A stretch of DNA of 64,000 nucleotides from Chrysemys picta bellii (GCF_011386835.1 NC_088809.1:22451067-22515066); one strand, 5' to 3'; counted from the stretch's first letter, positions 1 through 9,239 are shown. A program made the numbers and translations. The notes: generated from the letters alone by a model not told the origin.

Positions 1-233
1 AGAACTGGGCAGCTAGAGAGCGGAGGCTGCTGGCCGGGAGCCCAACTCCGATGGCAGAGCCTCCGCAAGCAGCAGTGCAGGATGGCATGGGGTGGTATTG
101 CCCCCTTACTAGTGCTCGGTTGCTTTCAGAGCCGCCACTCTCCGGCCACCTAGCTCTGAAGGCAGTGCAGAAGTAAGGGCAGCCCCACTAAAATATCCTT
201 GTGACCCCCCACAGAACCCCCAATCTGAGAGAC

Positions 234-1113
234 TAGGGTTGCCAACTTTCTACTCGCACAAAACTGAACACCCTAGCCCTGCCCCCACTCACTCCATTCC
301 CCCCTTCCCTCTGCCACTCGCTCACCCCATCCTCACTCACTTGCTCATTTTCACTGGGCTGGCTCAGGGTGCTGGACGGGGAAAGGGCTCCGGTTGGGGG
401 GGTGCAGCCAGAAATGAGGAGTTCAGAGTGCAGGAGTGGGCTCTAGGCCAAGGCAGTGGGATGGGATACGAGAGACGGTGAGGGCTCCGGCTGGGGGTGT
501 GGGCTCTGTGGTGGGGCCTGGGATGAGGGGTTTGGGGTGCAGGAGTGGGCTCTGGGGTGGAGCCGAGGAGTTTGGAGTATGGGAGTGGGCTCCAGGCTGG
601 GGCAGGGGGTTGAGGCATGGGGGTGTGTGTGAGGGCTCTGGCTGGGGGTGCAGGCTCTAGGGTGGGGTTGGGGATGAGGAGTTTGGGATGCAGGAGGGTG
701 CTCTGGGCTGGGACCGAGGGGTTCAGAGGGCCGGGGCCGGGGAAATCAGGGCTGGGGCAGAGGGATGCAGGCTCCGGGCAGCACTTACCTCAAGTAGCTC
801 CTGGAAGCAGAGGCATGTCCTTTCTCTGGCTCCTACACAGAGGTGCGGCCAGGTGGCTCTGCGCGCTGCCCTGTCCGCAGGCACCGCCCCCACATCTGCC
901 GTTAGCCGTGGTTCCCAGCCAATGAGAGCTGTGGGAGTGATGCTTGGGATGGAGGCAGCGGGGGGACATGGCGGCTGCTTCCTGGGAGCCTGCCAGCCCC
1001 ACCGTCTGGAGCTGCTAACAGGACAAAGGCCTGGTCAGTGGTGCTGACCAGAGCCACCAGGATCCCTTTTCAACCGGGTGTTCCAGTGGAAAACTGGACA
1101 CCTGGTCCCCCTA
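234..1113. mobile_element. Probable hAT-like non-autonomous element with G-rich core
   Basis: The left edge TAGGGTTGCC and the right edge GGTCCCCCTA resemble the TAGGGTGACC-type termini of the hAT MITEs elsewhere in this window. The core (about 430-750) is a degenerate G-rich minisatellite of roughly 60-75 bp units built on 'gggctctggctgggggtg'. I could not find a convincing target duplication, so the boundaries are approximate. The ORFs inside are products of the repeat and not genes. Confidence 0.5.
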
Positions 1114-2907
1114 TGGGAGGCCAGATTTCATGGTCTGTGACGCGTTTTTCATGGCTGTGAATTTGGTAGGGCCCTAATCATACACTGGGCATCAGCATTT
1201 TCACACCACTGTATTTAAATTTAACCACACTATGGGTGGCTATCCCGTACTGAAAATGGGAAATCCAACACTGTGGTACATTTAACAACCAATGAACGTA
1301 ATTGAGGTTTCCTGCAAACAGTGCCCAGTGTATGCACATTTACACACCCCTGCTATACCGTTACAAGCACCTTCAGACACCATTCGGGCTCATAATACCC
1401 CAAGCTCTTGTTAATTTTAATGTGAAAATGATGTCTTAGAAACCCTTATTTCCCAGCCAATGTCTGAAAAGTAAAATTAAAAGCACTCTGAGCTGGGGGT
1501 TGGACTAGATGACCTCCTGAGGTCGCCTTCCAACCCTGATATTTTGATTCTACAGAGCTCCAAGCTGCTTGTATAGAATAAAAAACCCCGTTAACAATAA
1601 ACAGAAAGTTGCTAGCATGGCCCTGATGACAGAATCCCATCTCTCCAATGGATCCCTTTGTTTGCTGTGACTTGCCTTGTTTCTGCATGGTAAATATTTA
1701 ATGTGCCATCTTCCGCTGCAGAGAAATTGAGGCTGCCGACAACAGCTGCCGGAATAATAGAGCTATTCGCACCGTGGCCTGCAGCTTCAGTTTTTATGGG
1801 CTGCAGCCGTACTACAAAGGAATTAGGTCACTCTGCAAAGCGAGAGCCAGGCAGTGAAAGCTGTACTCTGAGACAGCCCCTGAAGAACGGCAAACTCGAA
1901 TGCAGCACCCTTTACTGAGGATTCGCTGCAGCAGGATCAGCAGCCACCCATGTTCCGGGAGAATCTGGTAAGACCACAGCTTACAGCAGGGTTGCCACTC
2001 AGTTGTGGTTTTATTGTAACTGTTTGAAACTGAGCTAGCATGCAAAAGTAGAGCCTGAGGCTACGAAACTCCTAGGACAACTGCAGAAACCACAAACCTT
2101 TCACTCAGATCTGCAACTAGAAATCAAGTTTAATAATGAACCAGGGTTATTTGTTTGTGTGTTTAAAAAAAAAATAAAAATGAACAAACCCCAACTTCCT
2201 ACTTCAGTTTGGAGGAGAACCTTTGCATACCTGAGTTGGACAGTTTCTGATGACGTCACAAACGACACTGGTGTTTTAGCCACCCTGGTGTCTAGACCTG
2301 CCCTGAGCAGGGTTAGACAACATGGGAGTTACAGTGGCAGCCGCCAGTCGACACGACAGCTCTCCAGGTTGCTAGCACCGAGAGACCAGCACTGGTGGTA
2401 GCAACAGTGGGAAATTTTAAGAAAAAAAGTCTCCCGCAGATAAACCCTACAAGGAAGGAATGAAGTCTAGTGAGAGCTGCACGTCCTTAGACACAAAACT
2501 CACTGACTTTATATGTGGCTTTTGGCAAGCCATTTAACATCGCTGGCTCGGTCTACACTAGGGACATTTTCTAAAAATTCCTTCTGGTGTTAGCAATGTT
2601 AGGATCAGCCTGGCACAGGTCTAGCAGACCTGGTGCAAACGGTGTACTGCGGTAGGAGCAGTAGCCTGGCACCCAAGAGACCCAGTGTCAAATCCCTGTT
2701 CCACCAGATTTCCAGTGTGATCTTGAGCAAGTAACTTAGGACTTGTCTACATGGAGGGTTAAACCAGATAGATTTGACGCGCATGCAAATGCAAGCTGCA
2801 CTGACAGCGTGCACATGAGATGGCCATGCCCTCTTTCAGTTTGGATCACTGTGTGCACCTGGTGGCAGCTTTCTTTGTACTAAGCATGGGACGTTCTTGG
2901 AGGGTAT
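1114..2907. other. Intronic DNA without a recognisable gene
   Basis: No exon, RNA gene or long conserved frame is visible. It holds a CR1 tail fragment (listed separately) and decayed pieces of DNA-transposon ends such as 'cggtctacactaggg' near 2550. It probably belongs to HIP1 intron 1. Confidence 0.6.
1488..1555 (+). mobile_element. CR1 LINE 3' end fragment
   Basis: The segment around 'ttggactagatgacctcctg' followed by 'ccaaccctgatatt' is the diagnostic 3' tail of amniote CR1 elements, ending near a degraded terminal 'attttgattctac'. It is severely 5' truncated and non-coding. Confidence 0.75.
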
Positions 2908-3118
2908 AAGACGGTTACTCACCGTTGTAACTGTTGTTCTTCGAGATGTGTTGCTCATATCCATTCCATTAGGTGTGTGCGCGCCGCGTGCACGATCGTC
3001 GGAAGATTTTTACCCTAGCAACACCGGCGGGTCGGCTGTGGAGCCCCCTAGAGTGGCGCCTTCATGGCGCTGAATATATACCCCAGCCGACCCGGCGCCC
3101 CCTCAGTTCCTTCTTGCC
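2908..3118. repeat. DIRS left inverted terminal repeat (element 3' end)
   Basis: Positions 2973-3118 are the reverse complement of 8973-9118 with very few differences, including a TATA-like 'gaatatatac'. The outer 61 bp (2908-2968) are not shared with the right terminus but are perfectly mirrored at 3152-3212 in the internal complementary region. Confidence 0.93.
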
Positions 3119-3151
3119 GGCTACTCCGACAGTGGGGAAGGGGGGCGGGTT

Positions 3152-3250
3152 TGGAATGGATATGAGCAACACATCTCGAAGAACAACAGTTACAACGGTG
3201 AGTAACCGTCTTTTCTTCTTCGAGTGCTTGCTCATATCCATTCCATTAGG
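3152..3250. repeat. DIRS internal complementary region (ICR)
   Basis: Two adjacent halves: 3152-3212 is the exact reverse complement of the outer left end (2908-2968), and about 3214-3250 is the reverse complement of the outer right end (9119-9154). In DIRS-1 such a region is thought to template completion of the ends and circularisation of the cDNA. It lies between the recombinase stop codon and the 3' terminal repeat, its usual place. Confidence 0.93.
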
Positions 3251-3267
3251 TGACTCCCAAGCCCAAC

Positions 3268-6132
3268 TTAGGTGGTGGGGTCGGAGTGAGACATTGCTGT
3301 GTGCAAAACTGCTGATCCGAAGGCAGCATCGTCCCTGGACTGCTGCACTAGTGCATAGTGTTCTGTAAACGTGTGGACTGACGACCAAACCGCAGCCCTA
3401 CAAATGTCCTGGATCGGAACTTGCGCCAGGAAAGCCGTCGAGGAAGCTTGGGCCCTCGTGGAGTGAGCGGTGAGGTGTGGTACTGAGACACCTGCCAGGT
3501 CGTAGCAAGTCCGGATGCAAGACGTAATCCAGGAGGATAGGCGTTGTGAGGAGACCGGTGAGCCTTTCATTCGGTCGGCCACTGCAACGAAGAGTTGCGT
3601 CGTCTTTCTAAAGTGCCTTGTGCGGTCAATATAGAAGGCCAGGGCCCTGCGTACGTCCAGAGAATGCAAACGTTGATCCTGGCGAGTGGCATGTGGTTTA
3701 GGATGAAAGACCGGGAGAAATATATCCTGGTTGATATGAAAAGGAGAAACCACCTTAGGGAGAAAGGCAGGATGTGGGCGGAGCTGCACTTTATCCTTAT
3801 GGAAAACTGTGTAAGGGGGCTCGGATGTAAGCGCCCTGAGTTCAGAAACGCGCCTTGCTGAGGTGATGGCTACGAGGAAGGCTGTCTTCCAGGATAGGTA
3901 CAGAAGTGAACAGGTGGCCAGTGGCTCGAATGGAGGACCTGTGAGCTTGGAGAGAACCAGGTTGAGGTCCCACGTCGGAACGGGCTGACGTTGTTGTGGG
4001 TACATCCGGTCTAAGCCCTTGAGGAATCTAACGACCATCGGGTTAGAGAATACCGAAGACGCGAGTTCCCCTGGGTGAAAGGCCGATATAGCGGCCAGGT
4101 GAACTCTAATTGAAGATATCGCCAACCCTTGCTGTTTTAGGGAGAGGAGATATTCCAATATGAGAGGAATAGGTGCCTGTAACGGGGACGTGGCTCGTTG
4201 TTCGCACCAACAGGAGAACCGCTTCCACTTGGCCAAGTATGTGGTCCGTGTTGAGGGCTTCCTACTGCTCAGCAGAATCTGTTGGACAGAGTGCGAGCAC
4301 TGCTGCTCTGCCTGGGTGAACCATGGAGCAGCCACGCCGTGAGGTGGAGTGATTGCAGGTCGGGGTGACGCAGGCGGCCGTGGTCCTGAGAGATGAGATC
4401 CGGGCATAATGGAAGCGGGATCGGTGTCCGAACCGAGAGCTCCAACAGCGTGGTGTACCAATGTTGTCTCGGCCACGCTGGGGCGATCAGAATCACCTGT
4501 GCCTGGTCTCTGCGCAATTTGAGCAGTACCTTGTGAACCAGAGGAAACTGAGGGAAGGCATAAAACAGGTGGTCTTTCCAGGGAAGGAGAAACGCATCCG
4601 AGAGGGAGCCCGGAGCTCGACCTTGCAGGGAGCAGAACACGTGGCACTTCCTGTTGTCTCGAGATGCAAACAGGTCTATCTGGGGAAACCCCCACTTCTG
4701 GAAAACGGAATGTATGATGTCCGGACGGATAGACCACTCGTGTGTTTGAAAGGACCTGCTGAGTCGGTCCGCCAGAGTGTTCTGGACTCCAGGGAGGAAC
4801 GATGCCATGAGATGGATTGAGTGGGCGATGCAGAAGTCCCACAGGCGCATGGCCTCTTGGCATAGAATTGACGAACGTGCTCCTCCTTGCTTGTTGATGT
4901 AAAACATGGCCGTGGTGTTGTCGATGAGAACTAGCACACAGTGGCCACGTAGGAGGTTGAGAAATGCCTGGCACGCCAGGCGCACCGCCATCAGTTCCCG
5001 AACATTGATGTGCAGGGCTAGCTGAGGTGCAGTCCACAGGCCCTGGGTATGGTGTTCGTTGAGATGGGCGCCCCAACCCAGAGATGAAGCGTCTGTGACC
5101 AGGTGCAGAGAGGGTTGTGGGGCGTGAAACGGCATCCCCTCGCAAACCACATTGCGATCTAGCCACCAGGTGAGGGAGGTCAGGACCGAGTTCGGGACCG
5201 TGACCACCATGTTCAGGCTGTCCCGATGTGGGCGGTATATTGATGACACCCAGGTCTGGAGTGGGCGAAGCCGAAGTCTGGCATGCCTGGTTACGTACGT
5301 GCAAGAAGCCATGTGACCCAGCAGGGTAAGGCATGACCTCACCGTGGTAGTTGGGAAGGCCTTGAGCCCTTGAATGAGGCTCGTGATGGTGCAAAAGCGG
5401 TTGTCTGGCAGGATGGCTTGTGCACGCCTGGAGTCTAGAACTGCGCCGATGAATTCTATTCTCTGGGTAGGTTCTAGAGTGGATTTGTCCTTGTTGAGTA
5501 GGATGCCCAACTTGTTGAATGTGTGCACTATTATGTGGACGTGAGCTCGAACTTGCTCTTTGGTGCGACCGCGTACCAGCCAGTCGTCTAGGTACGGGAA
5601 CACCTGTATCCCTTGCCGACGAAGGTACGCTGCCACGACAGCCATACATTTCGTGAATACCCTTGGGGCCGAGGATAGGCCGAAGGGAAGGACTGCAAAT
5701 TGGTAGTGCACCTTGCTTACCACGAACCGCAGGAAGCGTCTGTGAGGCGGGTAAATTGCGATGTGAAAGTATGCATCTTTCATGTCGAGGGCGGCGAACC
5801 AGTCTCCAGGATCGAGGGAAGGGATAATGGTCCCCAAAGAGACCATGCGGAACTTCAACTTTACTACGAATTTGTTGAGTCCGCGCAAGTCCAAGATGGG
5901 TCGCAGACCTCCTTTGGACTTGGGAATGAGGAAGTAACGGGAATAGAATCCCCTGCCCCTTAACTCCACTGGAACCTCCTCTATGGCCCCCATAGCAAGG
6001 AACGTGGAAACTTCCGGTATAAGAAGTTGCTCGTGAGAAGGGTCCCTGAAGAGGGACGGGGAAGGGGGGGAGGAGGGGGGGATTGAAGAAAACTGGATAG
6101 CATATCCCCTGTCCACCATGCGAAGGACCCAA
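3268..6132 (-). CDS. DIRS tyrosine recombinase (catalytic part about 3268-4390) in a long open frame
   Basis: The C-terminal third is a phage-integrase-type tyrosine recombinase, which in DIRS elements integrates the circular cDNA. A SAM-like N-terminal portion begins near 'RKPSTRTTYLAKWKRF' (about 4220-4265). The catalytic tetrad is readable: R in 'TSARRVSEL' (about 3855), H-x-x-R in 'AHSTRAQ' (about 3460) and the nucleophilic Y in 'FTEHYAL' (about 3356). The frame stays open far upstream, across the RT region up to 6240, but there the protein is proline/histidine-rich without recognisable domains and looks like a shadow of the RT frame. The codon at 6132 is TTG, so the true start is unknown; translation could start internally or follow a recoding event. 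The stop lies just beyond the ICR. Confidence 0.88.
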   Translation of the reverse strand: MGPSHGGQGICYPVFFNPPLLPPFPVPLQGPFSRATSYTGSFHVPCYGGHRGGSSGVKGQGILFPLLPHSQVQRRSATHLGLARTQQIRSKVEVPHGLFGDHYPFPRSWRLVRRPRHERCILSHRNLPASQTLPAVRGKQGALPICSPSLRPILGPKGIHEMYGCRGSVPSSARDTGVPVPRRLAGTRSHQRASSSSRPHNSAHIQQVGHPTQQGQIHSRTYPENRIHRRSSRLQACTSHPARQPLLHHHEPHSRAQGLPNYHGEVMPYPAGSHGFLHVRNQACQTSASPTPDLGVINIPPTSGQPEHGGHGPELGPDLPHLVARSQCGLRGDAVSRPTTLSAPGHRRFISGLGRPSQRTPYPGPVDCTSASPAHQCSGTDGGAPGVPGISQPPTWPLCASSHRQHHGHVLHQQARRSTFVNSMPRGHAPVGLLHRPLNPSHGIVPPWSPEHSGGPTQQVLSNTRVVYPSGHHTFRFPEVGVSPDRPVCISRQQEVPRVLLPARSSSGLPLGCVSPSLERPPVLCLPSVSSGSQGTAQIAQRPGTGDSDRPSVAETTLVHHAVGALGSDTDPASIMPGSHLSGPRPPASPRPAITPPHGVAAPWFTQAEQQCSHSVQQILLSSRKPSTRTTYLAKWKRFSCWCEQRATSPLQAPIPLILEYLLSLKQQGLAISSIRVHLAAISAFHPGELASSVFSNPMVVRFLKGLDRMYPQQRQPVPTWDLNLVLSKLTGPPFEPLATCSLLYLSWKTAFLVAITSARRVSELRALTSEPPYTVFHKDKVQLRPHPAFLPKVVSPFHINQDIFLPVFHPKPHATRQDQRLHSLDVRRALAFYIDRTRHFRKTTQLFVAVADRMKGSPVSSQRLSSWITSCIRTCYDLAGVSVPHLTAHSTRAQASSTAFLAQVPIQDICRAAVWSSVHTFTEHYALVQQSRDDAAFGSAVLHTAMSHSDPTT

Positions 6133-6518
6133 CGGTCCGAAGTTATAAGGGACCAGGCACGGTGGAAATGGGAAAGGCGATCCCGAAAGGATGGGGCTGG
6201 ATCCTGTGGGATGACTGGGGCGCCGTCCTCGACCGCACCTTCAAAAGTTCTGCCTGGGGCCTGAAGGTGGTCTAGGTGGCCCCTGGTTCCGACCAGGTTG
6301 GGGGCCGGTCCACCTTCTTCTACCACCTCGCCCTCGCCTCCGGGTCGAGTCCTGTCTCTGACGAGGCGGGGGGGGGTAGAAGCGCTGAGGCTGCGGTCTA
6401 AATGGCCTGCGCTGAGGGCCCACAACATGCATCCCCAAGGAACGCATGATCGTCCTGGAGTCCTTGAGGCTCTGCAGGCGAGAGTCCGTCTTTTCTGAAA
6501 ACAGCCCTTGTCCTTCAA
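4269..6518 (-). CDS. DIRS reverse transcriptase / RNase H / methyltransferase-like polyprotein
   Basis: Copies the element RNA into cDNA. Visible order: RT fingers ('FLIPKSKGGLRPILDLRGLN'), palm with the catalytic motif 'YLDDWL' near residue 307, RNase H from about residue 473 ('TDASSLGWG', then 'LIDNTTAMFYINKQGG' and 'NTLADRLSR'), and a C-terminal block from about residue 610 ('IDLFASRDN', 'DAFLLPW', 'APAWPRQHWY') that matches the Dam-like N6-adenine methyltransferase region reported for DIRS elements. It lies in the +1 frame relative to gag and overlaps the gag 3' end by about 278 nt. The codon at 6518 is TTG, and the first ATG is only about 30 codons in, so the real start may involve frameshifting. 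No stop interrupts the domains. Confidence 0.92.
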   Translation of the reverse strand: MKDKGCFQKRRTLACRASRTPGRSCVPWGCMLWALSAGHLDRSLSASTPPRLVRDRTRPGGEGEVVEEGGPAPNLVGTRGHLDHLQAPGRTFEGAVEDGAPVIPQDPAPSFRDRLSHFHRAWSLITSDRWVLRMVDRGYAIQFSSIPPSSPPSPSLFRDPSHEQLLIPEVSTFLAMGAIEEVPVELRGRGFYSRYFLIPKSKGGLRPILDLRGLNKFVVKLKFRMVSLGTIIPSLDPGDWFAALDMKDAYFHIAIYPPHRRFLRFVVSKVHYQFAVLPFGLSSAPRVFTKCMAVVAAYLRRQGIQVFPYLDDWLVRGRTKEQVRAHVHIIVHTFNKLGILLNKDKSTLEPTQRIEFIGAVLDSRRAQAILPDNRFCTITSLIQGLKAFPTTTVRSCLTLLGHMASCTYVTRHARLRLRPLQTWVSSIYRPHRDSLNMVVTVPNSVLTSLTWWLDRNVVCEGMPFHAPQPSLHLVTDASSLGWGAHLNEHHTQGLWTAPQLALHINVRELMAVRLACQAFLNLLRGHCVLVLIDNTTAMFYINKQGGARSSILCQEAMRLWDFCIAHSIHLMASFLPGVQNTLADRLSRSFQTHEWSIRPDIIHSVFQKWGFPQIDLFASRDNRKCHVFCSLQGRAPGSLSDAFLLPWKDHLFYAFPQFPLVHKVLLKLRRDQAQVILIAPAWPRQHWYTTLLELSVRTPIPLPLCPDLISQDHGRLRHPDLQSLHLTAWLLHGSPRQSSSARTLSNRFC

Positions 6519-8760
6519 AGGGCAGATCCTGCAGGGTTTGCTGCAGTTCCTGAGGCAGACCCGAAACCTGGAGCCAGGAGATCCTCCGCATAGCGATACC
6601 TGAGGCCAGGGTTCTAGCAGCAGAGTCCGCTATGTCTAAGGAGGCCTGTAAGGAGGTCCGAGCCACCTTCTTACCCTCCTCCACCAGGGCTCCAAACTCC
6701 TCCCTGGACTCTTGGGGAACCAACTCCTTGAACTTCCCCATAGAGTTCCAGGAGTTAAAGCTATAGCGGCTCAAGAGCGCCTGTTGATTAGCCGCTCTAA
6801 GTTGCAGCCCTCCGGCTGAGTAAACTTTACGGCCGAATAAATCGAGGCGCTTAGCCTCCTTCGATTTGGGCGCTGCGGCCTGCTGACCGTGGCGCTCCCT
6901 TGCGTTCACTGATGCCACCACCAGTGAACACGGCTGGGGGTGGGTATACAAGTACCCGTAGTCTGTAGACGGGACAAAGTATTTCCTTTCCACCCCTCTC
7001 GCTGTGGGTGGGATAGAGGCAGGAGTCTGCCATATCGTAGATACATTGGCTTGTATCGTGCGGATCAGGGGTAACGCCACCCTCGATGGGGCATCCGCTC
7101 CGAGGATATTCACGATGGGGTCGTGCACCTCCACTATCTCCTCCGCCTGCAGGTCCATATTACGGGCCATCCGACGCAGAAGATCTTGGTGAGCCCGAAG
7201 ATCTATTGGAGGTGGACCTGTGCACGATGTGCCCGCCACTGCCTCATCCGGAGAGGAAGAGGAAGATGCCTCCGGTGGAACAGGATCCAAGGGAGGGTCC
7301 TGGTCTCCCTGCTCCTGGGCCGGAGCATCACCTGCGCTTGAGTCCAGGGCGTCAGGTGGTGCGGACACGGAAGCCTCCATGCCCCCTGGCGGAGGCCGAG
7401 AGATGGTGGACTCCGGGGCCCTTCTAACAGAGTGACCGGAGCGAGAGGTCGAAGCAACTGGAGCCCCTTGCGCCCGATGGTACGCCCACGGGGTCCAAAA
7501 CGACCAGTGAGATGGGCCATGAGAATGGTCCTCTGTTATGTTCTGCCAATGGCCCAAGTCCTGTTCCTCGGCTTGCCCCTGAGGGGGGTATGCCGATCTC
7601 GAGAGGTCCTCCGAGGAGCGAGACCCCGATCTCGATGGCCATGGCGGTGCCGAGAGCGTCGAGACGATTCCCGTGGGCTGCGGTGCCGCACGGTGCCGGT
7701 CTGGAGATGATCTATCTCCACGCGGTGCCGGCGATCGGTGCCGGGACCGCGACCGGTGCCGATGACCTCGTCGGTGCCGGGAGTCGGATCTGGACCTCGA
7801 CGAGGACCTGGAGTATGCCCGGTACCGGGAGCGGCCTCTCGACGTCGAGCGGCGACCGTAGCGGTGCCGAGAACTACGTCTCGACGTTGATCGGTGCCGA
7901 CGATCATAGCGGTGCCGAGACGTAGAGCGGTGCCGCGAAGAAGATCTTGGCCGCGAGTACGACCGGTGCCGAGGTGATATTCGGTGCCGGGACTGCGAGC
8001 GGCGTGGGGACCTGCTTCGGGACCTGGATCGGTGCCGAGGTTCCAGCCCTTGTGATGGAGGGCGCATCAAGGCAGGTTTCCCCCTCGACTGGACCGGGCG
8101 AGGCAACGGTGCCGTCGGTGCCGGTGGTTGAGGCGGTGCCGGCTCCGTGAGAGCTATTAAGTCTCTCGCCGCCGCGAAGGTCTCTGGCGTCGACGGGAGG
8201 CACTGTATCACCGCCGGCCTCGGTGGAGACGCCGTCTGCACCGGACTCAACGGCCTCGGCGCCGGAGTCGACGGTGCTGGAGGCACCTGTTTCCGGTGCT
8301 CCACCGGCGTACGCGGCTCTACCCCCGGCACTGGGGGAGCCAGCGTCTTCGGCACGGAGGTCCCCGTCTTATGGGCTTTCTTATGCCCTGGGGATAATGA
8401 CCGGCGCCGAGGCACTTGCTGTGCTTGCGGTGCCGACGAGGTCCGGTGCCGGGAAGGCTCATCTGACGCCACTCGCGTGGTCGTCATGGCCGGTGCCGCC
8501 GGGGCACTGCGCACCGAGGCGCTAGGTGCCGGGGCCTGACTTGTAGATGGAGCGTCCGGACTAAGTGCCGCCTCCATCAGGAGTTGCCGGAGCCGAAAGT
8601 CCCGCTCCTTCTTGGTCCTTGGTCTGAAGGCCTTACAGATCTTGCACTTATCTGTTTGATGGGACTCTCCCAGGCACTTCAGACAGGAATCGTGCGGGTC
8701 GCTCGTGGGCATAGGCTTAGCGCAGGAGGCGCACAGCTTGAAGCCGGGAGCGTTGGGCAT
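6241..8760 (-). CDS. DIRS gag-like protein with N-terminal zinc motif and RS-rich domain
   Basis: An 839-residue frame beginning at a genuine ATG (8760). The N-terminus carries a cysteine/histidine array typical of vertebrate DIRS gag: C10, C13, H23, C26, C29, H34, C39, C42. Residues about 245-370 form a striking arginine/serine/histidine-rich tract (e.g. 'RSRSRSRSPRRSQSRHR') encoded by a 'cggtgccg'-type repeat at 7640-8060. The C-terminal third contains a conserved block around 'LFGRKVYSAGGLQLR', and the protein ends in a basic, proline-rich tail. The presumed role is RNA binding and particle assembly. It ends with TGA at 6243-6241; the same frame then reopens into the recombinase frame. Confidence 0.9.
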   Translation of the reverse strand: MPNAPGFKLCASCAKPMPTSDPHDSCLKCLGESHQTDKCKICKAFRPRTKKERDFRLRQLLMEAALSPDAPSTSQAPAPSASVRSAPAAPAMTTTRVASDEPSRHRTSSAPQAQQVPRRRSLSPGHKKAHKTGTSVPKTLAPPVPGVEPRTPVEHRKQVPPAPSTPAPRPLSPVQTASPPRPAVIQCLPSTPETFAAARDLIALTEPAPPQPPAPTAPLPRPVQSRGKPALMRPPSQGLEPRHRSRSRSRSPRRSQSRHRISPRHRSYSRPRSSSRHRSTSRHRYDRRHRSTSRRSSRHRYGRRSTSRGRSRYRAYSRSSSRSRSDSRHRRGHRHRSRSRHRSPAPRGDRSSPDRHRAAPQPTGIVSTLSAPPWPSRSGSRSSEDLSRSAYPPQGQAEEQDLGHWQNITEDHSHGPSHWSFWTPWAYHRAQGAPVASTSRSGHSVRRAPESTISRPPPGGMEASVSAPPDALDSSAGDAPAQEQGDQDPPLDPVPPEASSSSSPDEAVAGTSCTGPPPIDLRAHQDLLRRMARNMDLQAEEIVEVHDPIVNILGADAPSRVALPLIRTIQANVSTIWQTPASIPPTARGVERKYFVPSTDYGYLYTHPQPCSLVVASVNARERHGQQAAAPKSKEAKRLDLFGRKVYSAGGLQLRAANQQALLSRYSFNSWNSMGKFKELVPQESREEFGALVEEGKKVARTSLQASLDIADSAARTLASGIAMRRISWLQVSGLPQELQQTLQDLPFEGQGLFSEKTDSRLQSLKDSRTIMRSLGMHVVGPQRRPFRPQPQRFYPPPPRQRQDSTRRRGRGGRRRWTGPQPGRNQGPPRPPSGPRQNF

Positions 8761-8972
8761 GAGCCCGGCCCCGCGGCCGGGGGAGAAAGGGGGAGACGAC
8801 CCCCTTAATCCCCTGAACTATTATAACAACTAGACAACTCTTAAAACTATTGAACTATTTAACTATAAACACTAGGACTATAACTATAACTATAACTGCG
8901 AATAACGAACTAAGCTAGGGAGAGTGGAGAACAGCTAAGCAGCGCTCCACAGTTCCAACGACCGTCAGGGGC
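8761..8972 (-). other. DIRS 5' untranslated leader
   Basis: Sits between the right terminal repeat and the gag ATG. It includes an A/T-rich stretch (8820-8900) of repeated 'aactata' motifs. No upstream ORF of note was found. Confidence 0.6.
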
Positions 8973-9154
8973 GGTAAGAAGGAACTGAGGGGGCGCCGGG
9001 TCGGCTGGGGTATATATTCAGCGCCATGAAGGCGCCACTCTAGGGGGCTCCACAGCCGACCCGCCGGTGTTGCTAGGGTAAAAATCTTCCGACGATCGTG
9101 CACGCGGCGCGCACACACCTAATGGAATGGATATGAGCAAGCACTCGAAGAAGA
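8973..9154. repeat. DIRS right inverted terminal repeat (element 5' end)
   Basis: Positions 8973-9118 mirror 2973-3118. The outer tip 9119-9154 ('gagcaagcactcgaagaaga' within it) is mirrored by the second half of the ICR (3214-3250), not by the left tip. Confidence 0.93.
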
Positions 9155-9239
9155 ACCCATGATCCTTTGCTTTGCTGCTGAGTGTGTGCATTCTGGGATT
9201 TTTCTCGCTGTGTATTGTGGGATACATAGTGGAAACCAG

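Larger units (their letters stand above)
2908..9154 (-). mobile_element. Full-length DIRS-type tyrosine-recombinase retrotransposon
   Basis: The element reads on the minus strand: right terminus, gag, overlapping RT/RNase H, tyrosine recombinase, internal complementary region, left terminus. About 145 bp of near-identical inverted sequence (2973-3118 versus 8973-9118) forms the terminal repeats. The outermost ends differ from each other, and each is matched in reverse complement by one half of the internal complementary region at 3152-3250, the arrangement defined for DIRS-1. No target-site duplication is visible, as expected for integration by a tyrosine recombinase. All three reading frames are free of stops over their domains, so this copy looks young or recently active. 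It is in the same orientation as HIP1 and probably sits in HIP1 intron 1. Confidence 0.95.

Noticed and set aside
4390..6132. Treating the first 580 codons of the recombinase frame as a proven protein
   Set aside because: The segment overlaps RT in another frame, is low in recognisable motifs and starts at TTG; kept as an open question in the findings.
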